A stretch of DNA of 64,000 nt, from assembly GCA_947359465.1 (NCBI GenBank), contig OX375883.1, positions 93,522,411 through 93,586,410 of the forward strand. The letters are read 5' to 3'. The translations under genes and the position numbers were made by a program. This DNA comes from Metellina segmentata (lineage: Eukaryota > Arthropoda > Arachnida > Araneae > Tetragnathidae). Numbering within the stretch: position 1 is the stretch's first letter; the number at the start of each line of letters is the position of its first letter. Under the pieces are notes generated by a model that had not been told where the DNA came from, searched no databases, and saw nothing but the letters and a program-made list of their open reading frames with translations. Below are positions 1 to 10,969 of this stretch, in pieces.

Positions 1-89
1 TCTGGTGTGGAAATTTAGTTGGTTGTGTATAAGGACACAAGGGTCATATACATTACCCTACAATAATGAACCGGACTCCTGCGGATTTA

Positions 90-562
90 TATAAAATATT
101 GTTTGGGGGTGTTTTTTGTGGTACGGCCGGGAACCTTTGCATGTTCATGTTGATCCTGGTCAATTGAACGCCGACGCCTACATGAACATTTTCGATGGTC
201 AGGTTATTTATTCCAACGCTTTTGAAATTTTATGGAATGGACGAATGTTACTCCCAGGACGACAATCCTCCATGTCATGTTGCAGCCTCTGTCAAGCAGT
301 GGTATCGAGATATAGATGTAAAACGTCTTCCCTGGCCCGCTCAGAGTCCCGACCTAAACCCTTAAGAACATTTGTGGAACGAGTTAGAGCGACACGCTGA
401 CGGACCAAGGAACCCCGTCCGAAATCTATATCCGAGCTAGCGACTTTCTTGCAGCAGGATTGGACACAAATACCCATAGCTGTGTATCAAAACCTTGTTG
501 AAAGTATGCCCAGAAGGGTTGTTAGCGTAATTGCAGCACGTGGGGGACCATCCCCTTATTAA
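90..562 (+). pseudogene. Tc1-like transposase C-terminal remnant
   Basis: The translated fragments align with the C-terminal catalytic half of a Tc1-family transposase. They include the region before FQDD, the LAR/SESRPK stretch that corresponds to LPWPAQCPDLN in the sister copy, and the ending ARGGPSPY at the stop near 559-561. The reading frame is broken by small indels and no start codon region or HTH domain is present. The sister fragment at 4930-5450 shows the same 5' deletion, so both copies probably descend from an already deleted, non-autonomous parent. Confidence 0.75.
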
Positions 563-1500
563 GGGGTTAGGTACCTTTTAAATTTTCAAAAAAAATCACA
601 AAATATTATGATCTAATTTTAATGTTCTGTTTCTTAGCAACGTTTTAAAACAAACCTGGTGTAAAATTTCACTCTAGAACGGAAGTTATGATTAAAAAAC
701 CCCTTAATCAAACATTTAGAGCCAAATTGTTTGTTTACATTTTGTACTTCGTCGATATCAGTGATCACAAAAATGTAATTTGACTACGCTCTATATTGCT
801 AAAGCCATTTCCATGTACATTGTTTAATTAATTATATTTTTTATCTGGAAACAATGTACTTTGAATTCTACTTTTAGTTTCATTTGTTTCCTTCCTTTAA
901 TGCGAAAGAATTTCACAAGTGCATTGTTTTTAACGACGATATCTCAAAACTGTGATTTTACCACTTGCGCGCAAGATTTCTCTGGAATGGTTGGTTAGAA
1001 TTACATGAAATTTTAACTGATTATGTAAACCATATATATGTTTAAAATGACCAACTTTTTTGTCTGTCTTGTTGAAAGTTTTTGGAAAAAGGTTAATTTT
1101 GTGTTAAAAAAAAGAAAATGTTCAAATTTTTTTTCATTCAAAACATTTTTCTGTAAGAAATTAAAAAAAATAATACAAGAGTTTGTCATTGTAATTATAT
1201 TATATATTTTTAAGTATATAAAAAAATTCAGCTCAGAATAATAATTATTTTGCCCAGAATACTGCGAGCAATGCACTATATAATATTATAACAACAAAAA
1301 CAATGCATTTCATTTTGGTTCAATTTACAATATATTTAAGGGGTAGAAATTTTTTTTAAAAATAGTTTACAAAAGATAAAGGTAGTTAAAATCTGCATAC
1401 AAAATTTTATTTATGTAAATAATTTATTCATGGAGATATTAAGATTCGTAATGTAGTGATTTGTTTTGCATATTTTGACATTTAAAAGGTACCTAACCCC
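563..1500. mobile_element. piggyBac-like MITE flanked by TTAA
   Basis: It has 21-bp inverted ends, GGGGTTAGGTACCTTTTAAA plus one base, and is flanked by TTAA at 559-562 and 1501-1504. It lies exactly at the stop codon of the Tc1 transposase remnant. The interior is AT-rich and shows no transposase. TTAA duplication is the hallmark of piggyBac insertion; assignment to that superfamily rests only on the target site and termini. The reverse-orientation Tc1 relative at 4868-5484 supplies the uninterrupted empty site. Confidence 0.8.
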
Positions 1501-1569
1501 TTAAAGTATGTATGCTTTCCCTTATTCCATCACATTTTGCTGTCCGGTTCATTATTGTAGGGTAATGTA

Positions 1570-2365
1570 TGTTCCTGATTCGCCAAACAGAGAAGAAGGA
1601 CAACATCAATTAATTCGACATTATCAACGCCAACTTGGAGGAATCGTACCTTAGAAGTTTGTAGAGTTATGTGCTCGTGTTTTGACATCGTCATCTGACA
1701 GTGGTTTGAAATGACGACGCGTTGTCTTCATCACTCTCCCTTCGAGATTGTTTTATTTTTTACCTTTGAATGTTTCACTTAAAACTTATTTAATTTTTGC
1801 CTTGGAATGTTTCACATAAAAATTATTTTTCGATGTTACTTCGTATAAACTTTCATTTGCATGTTTTCGATACATTACTCTGACTGGTTTTGCCCTAGGA
1901 TGTTCCACATGAAACTATTTAACGTACTCTGATTATAATCGAAAACTCCAAACATATATAGAAAGAATTCGGAAACCATGTCAAGAAATGAAGCTACATT
2001 TCGAAAACAAACTAATCGAAACTTCAACAAGTTCAATCATATCTGTGACATTTTAATTTAAAATCCACCCAGAAGATGGAAAAACATACCGGTACTACAG
2101 AAATATGTTTCAAATGAAAGCTTTCTGCTAAGGGAAACGTACAGTTTGAAGTATTCCAAAACTAGTCCTTGAAGATGCATGTGTTATGACAAACCGTGCT
2201 TCAAATTTCTCCCGATGATTAATTTCGTCAAGGAAAATATTTGTTTCTTCCACTTCTGTGTTATTGCTAGGTCAGGCTTGAGAATAAATGATAAATGCAA
2301 AATTTGAATCTATATTCCATGTATTATCTGAGGAAAAGCTTTCGTCTTATATTCAAACATAACGA
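1570..2365. other. AT-rich unique DNA
   Basis: No gene was seen. Three degenerate copies of a motif like GGAATGTTTCACATAAAA occur between 1765 and 1920, a loose local repeat. Confidence 0.5.
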
Positions 2366-2625
2366 GCCGATCAACCTGTATAGTGGTTAAGAAGTTAGCC
2401 TCTAGATCGGAAAGTTCCTGGTTCGAATCTGGGTCAGGGCATGGATATTTGTAAGTGTATGGTATAGAGGCGAGTGGAGCACCTTAAATCTGTCGTGGCC
2501 GAAAATCCTCACGTTGGGTTCGAGAGTGGGGTGCCAGCTCAGATGTTGCCTCGTCATCTGAACGTGGTTCAAAATTACGTGGCGATACCCCGAATGGCTT
2601 AGGCTGGGACGGTGGTAACTAATTG
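2366..2625 (+). repeat. tRNA-derived SINE, family A
   Basis: The tRNA-like head carries a box A region (TAGTGGTTAAG) and a perfect box B (GGTTCGAATC), as used by RNA polymerase III. The body (CTTAAATCTGTCGTGGCC, then GGGGTGCCAGCTCAG) is the one shared by all family A copies. The 3' end is degenerate and the normal GACGTTAA tail is missing. Confidence 0.8.
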
Positions 2626-2937
2626 AATTTTAATATAGCGAATTTATAAAATCATTTTTTAAATATCTATATTCGAGGGTGTCAAAAATTAAACGAATTT
2701 TTGCAATAACACATCTTTAAGTCTACTGCGTGTGTGCTCTTAGAATTGATACTACTTTGGTCACGTTACCGAAGTTTGACCTTGATAATGTGTTTTTTCT
2801 TGATTCTGCTTTAGTGTAAACATAAGCCACTGCATGGCCAGCACGGTGTTCCTCATAACAATTCTTTTGGAGGGGTCATGTGCGACCACTGCTTGCTGAC
2901 TTTCGCCAACCCCTAGTGATTGATACGTATTCCCAAT
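2626..2937. other. Unannotated DNA
   Basis: No gene was seen. A CCCCTAG followed by T near 2910-2917 resembles a Helitron CTAG terminus, but no convincing hairpin or partner end was found. Confidence 0.4.
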
Positions 2938-3285
2938 AGGTAAGCTTCAAAAACGAACTCCACATACAACGCCGCGATGGTTTCAAAGTGGCTACTGTCG
3001 ACAACGTAAATCAAACCACGCTAGAATCGTAAACTTGACATGATTCCAAAGTCTGACGTCAGCGGTCGAAAATATGAAAAATTCTTTCCTTCTTCGTTCG
3101 GGTGACGTCACATTTCGGAGCGAAGAAAGAAAGGTGAAAAAAACTTTTAAATTAAATTTTAAATGTTATAGATTGAATTTTATAGTTCGGGCTGGACACA
3201 AAAATCGCAAAAAATTCAGACTACCTGTGTGCCACATTTGATTATTGTAAGTGCCAGATAAACTTTCCTTTTATAATAGTAGAGA
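2938..3285 (-). mobile_element. Helitron-type 5' region
   Basis: Read on the minus strand it starts TCTCTACTATTATAAAAGG at 3285, directly after an A, which fits a Helitron 5' TC terminus. The following sequence is shared with 29600-29942 and 49130-49516 (minus) and 60273-60640 (plus), including a GTGTGCC segment and a region near 3050-3130 that matches 60500-60580. The 3' end of this copy was not identified. Confidence 0.6.
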
Positions 3286-3566
3286 TGTCCGCTTCAGTAG
3301 CAGTGTACAAAATAAAGAGAAATTATCCGATTTCAATGTCCGGAAGATTACCCAGGGGTTGAAATTCATCGGCCTCGTTTACTACGGATTTGCAATACAT
3401 TTCTCTCCCTTTTGTGGGGAGGACGTTTTACGTTCCCTTATGCTTACCCTTTTTAGTCCCTTTTTTCGACCAACTCCGGTGTAAATGCATTGTTGACTTA
3501 ATCAGCAACCATCCGAGCGCACTCTTCTCACACCTTTGTCGAGAAGAGTGATCACTTTTCATCAAG

Positions 3567-3671
3567 ATGTCGAGTTCCTCACCCATTCCACTCCAGTTAT
3601 TGTTCTTTTTCGTTTTTGTCTTTGTACTCGGGTGTAGTTTGGTCCCAGAGGACAGGCCTCTCTCAAAATAG
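3567..3671 (+). other. Possible 34-residue ORF with signal peptide
   Basis: An ATG at 3567 with A at -3 opens a 34-codon ORF starting MSSSSPIPLQ, followed by a hydrophobic stretch (LLFFFVFVFVLG) and a short polar tail (VPEDRPLSK) before TAG. It looks like a secretory signal peptide with almost no mature part. Directly upstream, 3520-3551 can fold into a 10-bp perfect stem (CACTCTTCTC/GAGAAGAGTG). No splice donor could be assigned. It may be chance. Confidence 0.2.
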
Positions 3672-3808
3672 TTCTATTAGTTAATAGTTATTAACAGCTC
3701 TTTGGTTAACGCCATTTTTATCGAATAGGTCACTCACTGGCAATTTGGCGGGAGATGTGGTCAAGGAAAACAATGAGGGCAAAATATCACTTTTTATATC
3801 ACTTTTCA

Positions 3809-4087
3809 GCCGACCAACCGGTCTAGTGGTCAAGGTGTTGGCCTCTGGATCGGAAGGTTCCTGGTTAGAATCCGGGTCAGGGCATGGATATAAATTATGC
3901 TGTCCTTTGTTAGGGACAATGATGGTCCACCCACTGGGTGCCACTTCACAAGTGACCATTACTTCTGGCCTTGTATAAGGCTACAATGACTTCGGTCCAT
4001 TCTGTACTGTAGTGTATTTCTGTATTGTATTATGTATTGTATTTGTTTTTGCAACCTGTACCCAGCCTTGCCATTGGAAATAAAAAT
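3809..4087 (+). repeat. tRNA-derived SINE, A-type head with alternative 3' body
   Basis: The head is the family A tRNA-like segment starting GCCGACCAACCGGT. The body differs from ordinary family A: it has GGGACAATGATGGTCC, CCCACTGGGTGCC and ATGACTTCGGTC and ends in ATTGGAAATAAAAAT. The same body is found at 22073-22332. A 13-bp target-site duplication (ATATCACTTTTCA) lies at 3796-3808 and 4088-4100, showing a bona fide retroposition event. Confidence 0.88.
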
Positions 4088-4198
4088 ATATCACTTTTCA
4101 AAAAAAAAATTATCAAAATATCACTACATTGTTCTTCAACACTTTGACTTTTACATATCGTGGGCATGGTTTTTTAATACTGTCTCCTTCGATGCAAG

Positions 4199-4287
4199 TA
4201 ATATGATTTTTTGAAAAGAGCAAAACCAACATTTGCTGCCCTGTAATATGATTTTTTGAAAAGAGCAAAACCAACATTTGCTGCCCT
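4199..4287. repeat. Two-copy 45-bp tandem duplication
   Basis: The segment beginning ATATGATTTTTTGAAAAGAG is present twice, nearly identical, with a period of 45 bp. Confidence 0.85.
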
Positions 4288-4867
4288 AACATCAAGTGGA
4301 TTTTAGTTTTCTGTTATCTCCAGTTCAATTAGCTGACTAGCATTTTTGATAGATTTCATAACATCTTTTAATATGAAACCACCAGCTATACACCACATTA
4401 TTGCACAACATTCTGCATTCAAAAAACGTAAAGATCGATAACAAAACGTTCGATCACTCTGAAATTTTCTTAAAAAGGTTTTATTTCTATAGATGATTGT
4501 AAGAACATCAGGTTTCCACTTAAAAGTTCATCTTTCAAAAATCTTTGTACGACTTGCATAACTTTAAGGGAAACAAAGTTGAACCAGAATGGAAATTTCC
4601 TTCAAGAAGGAAAATCTTTGAACATGAAATACAGGCGACGTAAAAAGTACAATCCAGCTTTTTTCAAGACATTCATGTACGCTCCATGGACAATATGTAA
4701 ATATGTATCAACATTGATAAATTTTTCCTCTTGAGAATCTTCCTCGGATTTCATATTAAAGTCTGAAAATCATTCAAGAATTTCAGGTTTACATCAGGGC
4801 CATCAGTTGAAAGTTGGAAGTGTTTTCTTTACAGATAAACCCAATCCAAACATAGTATGGGTCAGGG
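4288..4867. other. Unannotated DNA
   Basis: No gene, RNA or recognisable repeat was seen. Confidence 0.4.
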
Positions 4868-4929
4868 CACTACCCTACAATAATGGACCGGACAGCAAGA
4901 TGTGATGGTATATAGGAAAGAATACATGG

Positions 4930-5023
4930 TTCAATAGGGGTTGGTTCTCCACGTGCTGCAATTACACTAGCAACCCTTCTGTTCATACTTTCAACAAGGT
5001 TTTGATACACAGCTACAGCTATG

Positions 5024-5080
<57 letters not shown>

Positions 5081-5450
5081 TCCTGCTGCTACAACGCCGC
5101 CAGCTCAACTGTTGATTTCGGACGTGATTCCCTGGTCCGTAAGCGTCGCTCTAACTCGTCCCACCAATGTGCTATGGAGTTTAGGTCGGGACACTGAGCG
5201 GGCCAGGGAAGAAGTTTTGCATCCATATCTTGATACCACTGTATGACAGAGGATGAAACATGACATGAAGCTTTGTCGTCCTGGAAGTAACATTGGGCTC
5301 TTCCATAAAATTTCCAGAGCGGAGGAAGAACCAGATTGTCGAAAATGTTTATGTAGGCGTCGGTGTTCAATTGATCATGAACAACATGCAAGATTCCTAG
5401 GCCATACCACGAAAAACACCTCCAAACAAGCATTTGGATTTTTTGCAAAT
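4930..5450 (-). pseudogene. Tc1-like transposase fragment (C-terminal)
   Basis: About 115 residues of open frame (5448 to 5089) align with the Tc1 DDE domain: FQDD (second catalytic D), then LPWPAQCPDLNSI, with A where the catalytic E is expected (SIAHW). Spacing between the second D and this site is 34 residues, the DD34E layout. The frame then enters a TG/TA microsatellite (about 5023-5078) before the conserved QNLVESM-like C-terminus. With the N-terminal half gone, the acidic residue lost and the frame broken, it cannot encode an active enzyme. Confidence 0.8.
5023..5078. repeat. TA/TG compound microsatellite
   Basis: An alternating run of TA, then TG, then TA dinucleotides interrupts the transposase fragment. 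The corresponding position of the related copy at 440-475 has an ordinary short sequence (TTGGACACAAATACC), so the expansion is specific to this copy. Confidence 0.9.
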
Positions 5451-5484
5451 CCGCTGGCGTCCGGCCTATTATTGTAGGGTAGTG

Positions 5485-5885
5485 TATTTATTAATCATAC
5501 TATTTATACGATACACCTTGTTGCTGGTCAACATGTTTTAAATATATTCATATTAAGATTTTACACATTTCATATTCGTGATGCTAATTTTAAATATTAT
5601 GCTATGTCATCTATTTAATTAAATTTAATTTTTCTTCCACATATTAGGTTTATGTACTGTTTTTAATATACTTTTTCTGATTGGTTTGGCTCAATACTCC
5701 CAAATTTCACACCTCATTGGTATTATTTCATCTTGATTGGTACAACTTGTCCAATAATGGAACTTAAGCTCGAAAGCCAGTCAATCAACCTTCTTGGAAA
5801 TGTAACTATAAAAGAAGGTGTAGAAATTGCCATATAAAAAACAAGTACTCTTTCAAACTGTGCAAGCAAAGTAAAAGGTACCTAC
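5485..5885. other. AT-rich DNA downstream of the guanylate cyclase exon
   Basis: Probably intron of the receptor gene. No further exon could be recognised. Confidence 0.4.
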
Positions 5886-5977
5886 CTCATATATTCCAGA
5901 GTTTGGATCCATATCCAATAAAGAATAATCTACAAAGCGGTCACCTTGTTCGTTTATGCTCACATTTCCTGTTATAC
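5886..5977 (-). CDS. Receptor-type guanylate cyclase (natriuretic peptide receptor-like), exon of ligand-binding domain
   Basis: This 92-bp exon is the most downstream piece of the host gene in the window. It is bounded by an AG acceptor (5978-5979 complement, after a T-rich tract) and a GTAGGT donor. It completes a split glycine codon from the 17207-17342 exon and then encodes 30 residues beginning ITGNVSINEQGDR and ending MDPNSGIYE. The GD(R) motif, the D-Y/F-S-L pattern and the MDP motif are typical of the membrane-proximal part of the ANF-receptor ligand-binding fold in natriuretic peptide receptors. It ends in phase 0. The transmembrane, kinase-homology and cyclase exons should follow to the left, outside this window. 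Confidence 0.85.
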
Positions 5978-6776
5978 CTGTAATAAAAAGAATCACTAGT
6001 TATAAGTTTTTTTATAAGATACGGTCTATTTTGTTTATTAATTAGCTTAAGCAGCAGAGATAGGGGTGCATATTAAAAGTCAAAGACACAGAGAAATAAG
6101 ATCTAAGTTTAAATTATTGAATTGCTCATTGGATATTATCTATGTATTAACCCTGGTGGTTCTCTCGGCGAGGTAAATACTTATCCTGATACTTTTTTAT
6201 GAGGTCTCCACATGGTCATTTAAATCTTTGTCAAAAGTTACGTTACAGAACATTAAAAATCTTTTTTTCTGATGCTGTTGTTTTTGTAGCAAAACACCAG
6301 TGTTTTTCATCTCTCTTCCCCGAAAGGAAGGTGGAACTGTTTATCAGAGCTGTTTCCAAGGATACATGATCGTGCTCACTTTTGCGCATGTGCACCGTTT
6401 GAAAGTGCTAACGTTTGTTTCCGTTCTGTTAAGAAGTGAGAGGGCAATCGTTCTGTTGTCTGTTTAGATATGTGTGCCGCTTCCGTTTCTTGTCTGCAAA
6501 TAAATCTGTCCCGTCCCGATTTGATAGGCTTTTATTTTTATACAGCTGCCGTGGAGCTGATTTGCTATATTTTGATGTTTATAAACTTTTGCACTGTAGT
6601 ATCTGCTTATATTGGAACCAGAACAAAATATTCCTGTTGCTAAAAGAACACGAATTGGTCTTTTGATACCTTTCTTCTGTTGGGAAGCGCCAATTTTTTG
6701 AAGTTCCAACTAGCAGCCAATAGAGAAGCTTGTTGTATTCTCTGTTATGCGCGAAAGCGGATGGCGTGTTAGAGTG
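5978..6776 (-). other. Intron of the receptor guanylate cyclase gene, first part
   Basis: No repeat or second gene was recognised. Short ORFs on both strands overlap each other and show no coding features. Confidence 0.5.
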
Positions 6777-6779
6777 TAA

Positions 6780-7518
6780 AGCTATGGTTTCCTAAGATAT
6801 CGGAGCCGTTACCTAGCAGTTGGAATGTAGCTGTGGATGATGTGACTAAAACGTTGTTTATACAAACAGTTGCATTGGTTTCCTGTAGAGCGTTATTTGT
6901 GAGCGAAACGAAAATCAGCGGAGCCGTCATTTGTATGACGATCGTCGTAGCGGTCTCAAACAGTTGGGGAACGTTTTATCTCTTGTAGCGGAAACATTTC
7001 ATTTCCTGCTCCAAACAATTCCAGCGGAGAGAAGCAAAACAAACAAAAATTTTTGACTGACATTGTTTAGTTTGTTTTTGTAAAAACGGGATCGTTAAAG
7101 ATTGAATAAAAATTTCAACGGATTTGAAATCTGCTGAAAATTTTACATCAGATCGATACCTTAAATAAGATTTTCTTCAAATAAATATTTATTTATTTAA
7201 TAAAAAATTAAATAATCAAATGGTAAATAATTGAATAGTAAATCTGTTTTTGGTTTCGATTGGGAGGTAGAATTTTAATTTACCTTCAACGATCCCAAAG
7301 TTAGCAACTTGGACTAGAGAATAAAAAAGCCACTTTGTTTTTTTCTCGAATAAAATAAACCACGACAGCTGTCTGATATTTCCCATCCTCCATCGTATTC
7401 TGTCCGTCTAAGTAGACACCTCTGGATTTTTGTTTAGACGGCCGTCTAGTTATGCCGCTGCATCATGACGTATCACGGCTGTTAGATAACGGCTCCACTT
7501 TCTTAGGAAACCAAAGCT
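6780..7518. mobile_element. MITE with TAA target site (Harbinger-like?)
   Basis: Inverted ends of about 33 bp (AGCTATGGTTTCCTAAGA... at the left; complement at 7486-7518) are flanked by TAA at 6777-6779 and 7519-7521. TWA target sites suggest PIF/Harbinger, but no coding capacity is present. The interior at 7086-7150 shares a segment (CAACGGATTTGAAATCTGC) with the Helitron-type repeats at 14730-14815, 48790-48860 and 60680-60770. Confidence 0.6.
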
Positions 7519-7521
7519 TAA

Positions 7522-8030
7522 GAGGCTATAACGCAGTAAGTTGTGTGTCGAGAAACAGTAAATATTCTAACATGGTGCTTTTTTTTAGGAACACTTTATT
7601 TCATTCTGTATTATATCACGATTACGCAACTGTTTATCTACATTATATTTACCTAATCCAAAAAAATTATAAGGCTTAGTTTAACATTCTGAATAAATCA
7701 AAATTACCTTCAAGTACATAACAGCATAAATTAAATGAATACATGTGAAATTAGAAAAATCTATACCAACAGTAGAAAAAATATCTCTCTGAGTGGGCCT
7801 CTAAACAGGGATAGATATATAGATAAATAGATAGAGAGAAAGGTAGTGTTTTTAGGAACATACTGTGAAACTTTAAACCCTCATGCTTATAGTCTTGACG
7901 AGTCGCCTCATAAGCAACACTGACCAAAAACGATAAACGAGACTGTTAAAAGAAAAAAAACGACTAGATTTTGATCAGATTTCAGCGTCATAAAAAATGT
8001 TTCCAACATCATTAACCCTGTAAGTAAATT
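7522..8030. other. Intronic DNA
   Basis: No gene was seen. A short (GATA)n-like stretch lies near 7810-7845. Confidence 0.4.
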
Positions 8031-8406
8031 TTTATGAGATATCTCGTCAATCAAGATCTGGCTAATATTGCAAATGACGAGATATCTAGTTATCAATAAA
8101 TTGCCGCTTTTTGTGTGATGAAGAGGTTGAATAATGGTATCTATGAGAATGGGATATTTTTCCATCTTGTAGAAAACGAATTCAAATGCCGAAGTTAGAT
8201 TGGTTGGGTTTGGGTTAGGCACTCTATGGGGATTTTCCACTGCACTAGTGCATGTAAGACAGGAAACTACGGCTAAATGCTCCAAGTGGTTAAGACGAAA
8301 TATCTCGTCCATGAAGATCTGGCTAACTTTACAAATGACGATATACCTCGTTATCAATACATTGCCGATATTTGTGTGATATGAAGAGGTTGAATAATGG
8401 TATCTA

Positions 8407-9772
8407 CACTCATGGCCACCCAAATTGCAACACCAAGAAAGACAAGAGATATCACAACAAAATTTATTTTGTAGATAACACGTTGACCAAGTATCAAATG
8501 ATTAAATTTATAGACTTCTGTGAAGTGTGGTTACTGCCAAAATCAGTAGCCACACGCCTCGGCATTGATTCAAAAAGACTTTGGATGCGTTCTTGGGGTA
8601 CAGCAGACCAAGCAGCTTCCACACGTTGCCAAAGTTGATCTGGTGTGGCAGCTGGGGATGTAATCTGGGTAAATCGTTGAGCAACCATGGACCACATGTT
8701 TTCTATCGGCGAAAGATCCGGAGAGCGAGCTGGCCAGGGAAGCAATTCAATCTGGCGACTGACGAAGAACCCTTGGACAATGCGTGCCACGTGTGGTCGC
8801 GCATTGTCCTGTTGAAATATGGCTGAGGGCAAGCCCTGAAGGTAAGGAAGGACAACTGGCTCCAACACCTTGGAGATGTAGCGCTGGTTGTTTAAAGCAC
8901 AGACAATGCGTACTAGAGGAGTGCGAGAGTGATATCCAATATTGCCCCATACCATAATACCCGGTGCAGGACCAGTGTGGCGGTGCATAACGCAGCTGTT
9001 CAGCATCCTCTCTCCACGGTGTCTCCAGACTCGAATCCGACCATCGTGGTGTTGCAGACTGAAGCGTGACTCGTCAGTAAAGACAATTTCATTACATTCT
9101 GCACCCACATCCTTCTTTCATCGCACCATTGGCGGCGGAGACGTCTGTGGTTCTGCGTCAAGGGTAGACGAAGCAATGGACGTCTTGCGGACAGACTACT
9201 CTGCTGTAAACGGCGTCGAATGGTACGCGCAGATACTGGATGATGCGCTACAGACTGAATGTGCTGTGCTATGGTTTGTGATGTGGCTGTGCGATCCGTC
9301 ACTGCCATACGCACAATATGCCTGTCATCACGTGAAGTGGTGCACTGAGGTGGATACGATCGAACACGTCGGTCCGTCGTACCCTCCTGCATCCAACGAT
9401 CACATATCCGCATTACAGTTATTTGGTTTCGTCCAACACGACTACCGATTTCCCTGAAAGATGATCCACAATCTCGGTAGGCCACTATCCTTCCTCTGTC
9501 GAACTCGGATACTTGATCAAAAGACGATCGCTGTTTTCTACAAGGCATAATTGATCGTTGTTTTTTTTTGAAAAAACCACAAGAAAAACACATTTGCCGT
9601 ACTTGAAATCGTCGAAATCTCCAAGCCTTAAATAGCTCTTTGAAGTGGCGCCACAGGCGTCTGCGCTGAAATTCTAATCATGTGCATGCCTCACCTCCGC
9701 TAATGCATGTTGTAAATTTCATATTATTTGCATGCTTCCGTCAGGATGTTGTATGTACGGTGGCCAGCAGTG
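8407..9772 (-). mobile_element. Tc1-like element, near full length
   Basis: It has short inverted ends (CACTCATGGCCACC at the left; CACTGCTGGCCACC as complement at the right) and TA flanks. It encodes a nearly complete transposase on the minus strand with one frameshift. The intact neighbouring repeat unit gives the pre-insertion sequence GGTATCTATGAGAATGGG. Confidence 0.88.
8494..9548 (-). pseudogene. Tc1-family DD34E transposase, one frameshift
   Basis: The N-terminal part starts MPCRKQRSSFDQVSEFDRG and carries the paired helix-turn-helix DNA-binding region, continuing to QWCDERRMW. The frame then shifts near 9108. The second part holds the catalytic domain, with the first D in VFTDESRF, the second in FQQDNARPH and E in SPIENMW. 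The last two are separated by 34 residues, the DD34E signature of Tc1. All catalytic residues are intact, so the only clear lesion is the frameshift. The enzyme would cut and paste the element at TA sites; this copy is a pseudogene as read. Confidence 0.88.
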
Positions 9773-9985
9773 TATATGAGAATGGGATATTTATCAACCT
9801 TGTAGAAGACGAATTCAAATCCTGAGGTTAGATTGGTCGAGTTAGGCACTCTATGGTGATTTTCAACTGCCCTAGTGCATGTAAGGTAGGAACATGCGGC
9901 TTAATCCTCCAAGTGGTTATGGCGAGATATCTCGTCCTTCAAGATCTGACCAAACTTGCTAATAAAAAGACATCGCTGATAGTTT

Positions 9986-10639
9986 CAGGATGATGGCATC
10001 AGGATTAGGTTAGTTTTCTTCTCGAAAAATCGCGCACATCGCGATCTTATAAATTTCTGCTATGTCGAAGTACATCGTCATTAGCTAAAAAAACGAAATA
10101 ATCACCAGGAAGATTGACTAATCTCTAATCTGTGACTTGAGCTCGGTTATATGTAATCTTTACTAGCGAAACATATCTACCAAATGTGTGTTAATGTTAT
10201 CATTTCTAATTATTCTCTTATCTTATCCTTAACTCATAGTCCTATAAATTTAAGCATTTCTCGCTTAATTCAAAACACAAATAAATACGATTAAATCAAA
10301 CTCCGCTTCCATGCGACGATAAACAATCTGATGATATAACCTTAGCGTTTAAGTGTAAGATTGTTCATTAATCAGATCGATTAATCACACGCAACGAGGC
10401 TCGATCTCTCGGTGAATGCGTGAATAATGACGCATTTAAAATTGTTGAGACGAAAACAATTGCCTTTTGGATGAATGATCCGATTGGCGTTTACGAACTG
10501 GTGTTAAGTCCACCTTTATTGTGCATTGTAAATCATTGGAGATAATGTACAATAGTTGTGCGCTGTTCTTAAGTATAAGCATTTGAAATGCGTGAGCGAT
10601 ATATTTATAGAAGAGGGCTCAAATTCCTGGTGTTGATAC
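9986..10639. other. Intronic DNA
   Basis: No gene or repeat family was recognised. Confidence 0.4.
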
Positions 10640-10967
10640 GCCGACCAATCGGTCTTGTAGTTAAGGTGTTAACTTCTAGATTCGAAGGTTACTGGTTCCC
10701 TTTCAGGTCAGTGCAAGGATCGTAAGCGCATGGTGTAGAGGCGACTGGTGCACCTTAAATCGGTCATGGTAGAATGTCCTCAAGTTGGGTTGGTTTGAAA
10801 ATTTGGAGAGTATGGTGCCAGCTCAGTTGTTGCCTCATCATCTGACAGTGGTTCAAATTACGAGGTGTATTCCTCGGATCTTTCTCTTAAGGGATTCATC
10901 CCGGACCGTAGTCAATAGCCCGTTATGTTACTCAAGTACGACGTTAACAAAAAATTACCAAATTACC
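10640..10967 (+). repeat. tRNA-derived SINE, family A (array copy 1)
   Basis: The head starts GCCGACCAATCGGTC with a degraded box B. The body and the GACGTTAACAAAA-type tail match family A, ending in ATTACC repeats. It is the first of five copies in near head-to-tail order. Confidence 0.85.
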
Positions 10968-10969
10968 AG

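Larger units (their letters stand above)
51..1567 (+). mobile_element. Non-autonomous Tc1-like element carrying a nested MITE
   Basis: The ends are perfect 26-bp inverted repeats at 51-76 and 1542-1567, flanked by TA at 49-50 and 1568-1569, as expected for Tc1/mariner insertion. Only the C-terminal half of the transposase remains, so the copy is internally deleted at its 5' side. Its 3' part is split by a TTAA-flanked MITE (563-1500). A related copy in reverse orientation lies at 4868-5484 and lacks that MITE. Confidence 0.88.
4868..5484 (-). mobile_element. Non-autonomous Tc1-like element
   Basis: The inverted ends (CACTACCCTACAATAATG...) are about 26 bp with two differences and are related to those of the element at 51-1567. 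TA follows the right end, while the left TA has mutated. The copy has the same N-terminal transposase deletion as its relative and supplies the empty-site version of the MITE insertion at 563-1500. Confidence 0.85.
8031..9985 (+). repeat. Tandemly duplicated dispersed repeat split by a Tc1 element
   Basis: A unit of about 260 bp (ATCTCGTC...AAGATCTGGCTAA, then GAAGAGGTTGAATAATGG, then GAGAATGGGATATTT, then CTCCAAGTGG) occurs at about 8031-8290 and 8291-8406 plus 9773-9960. A third partial start follows to 9985. The second unit is interrupted by the Tc1 element at 8407-9772. The uninterrupted first unit shows the empty target site near 8143. The unit contains the GACGAGATATCTCGTC motif family found in the minisatellites at 16.1 and 19.8-20.5 kb. 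Confidence 0.8.
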
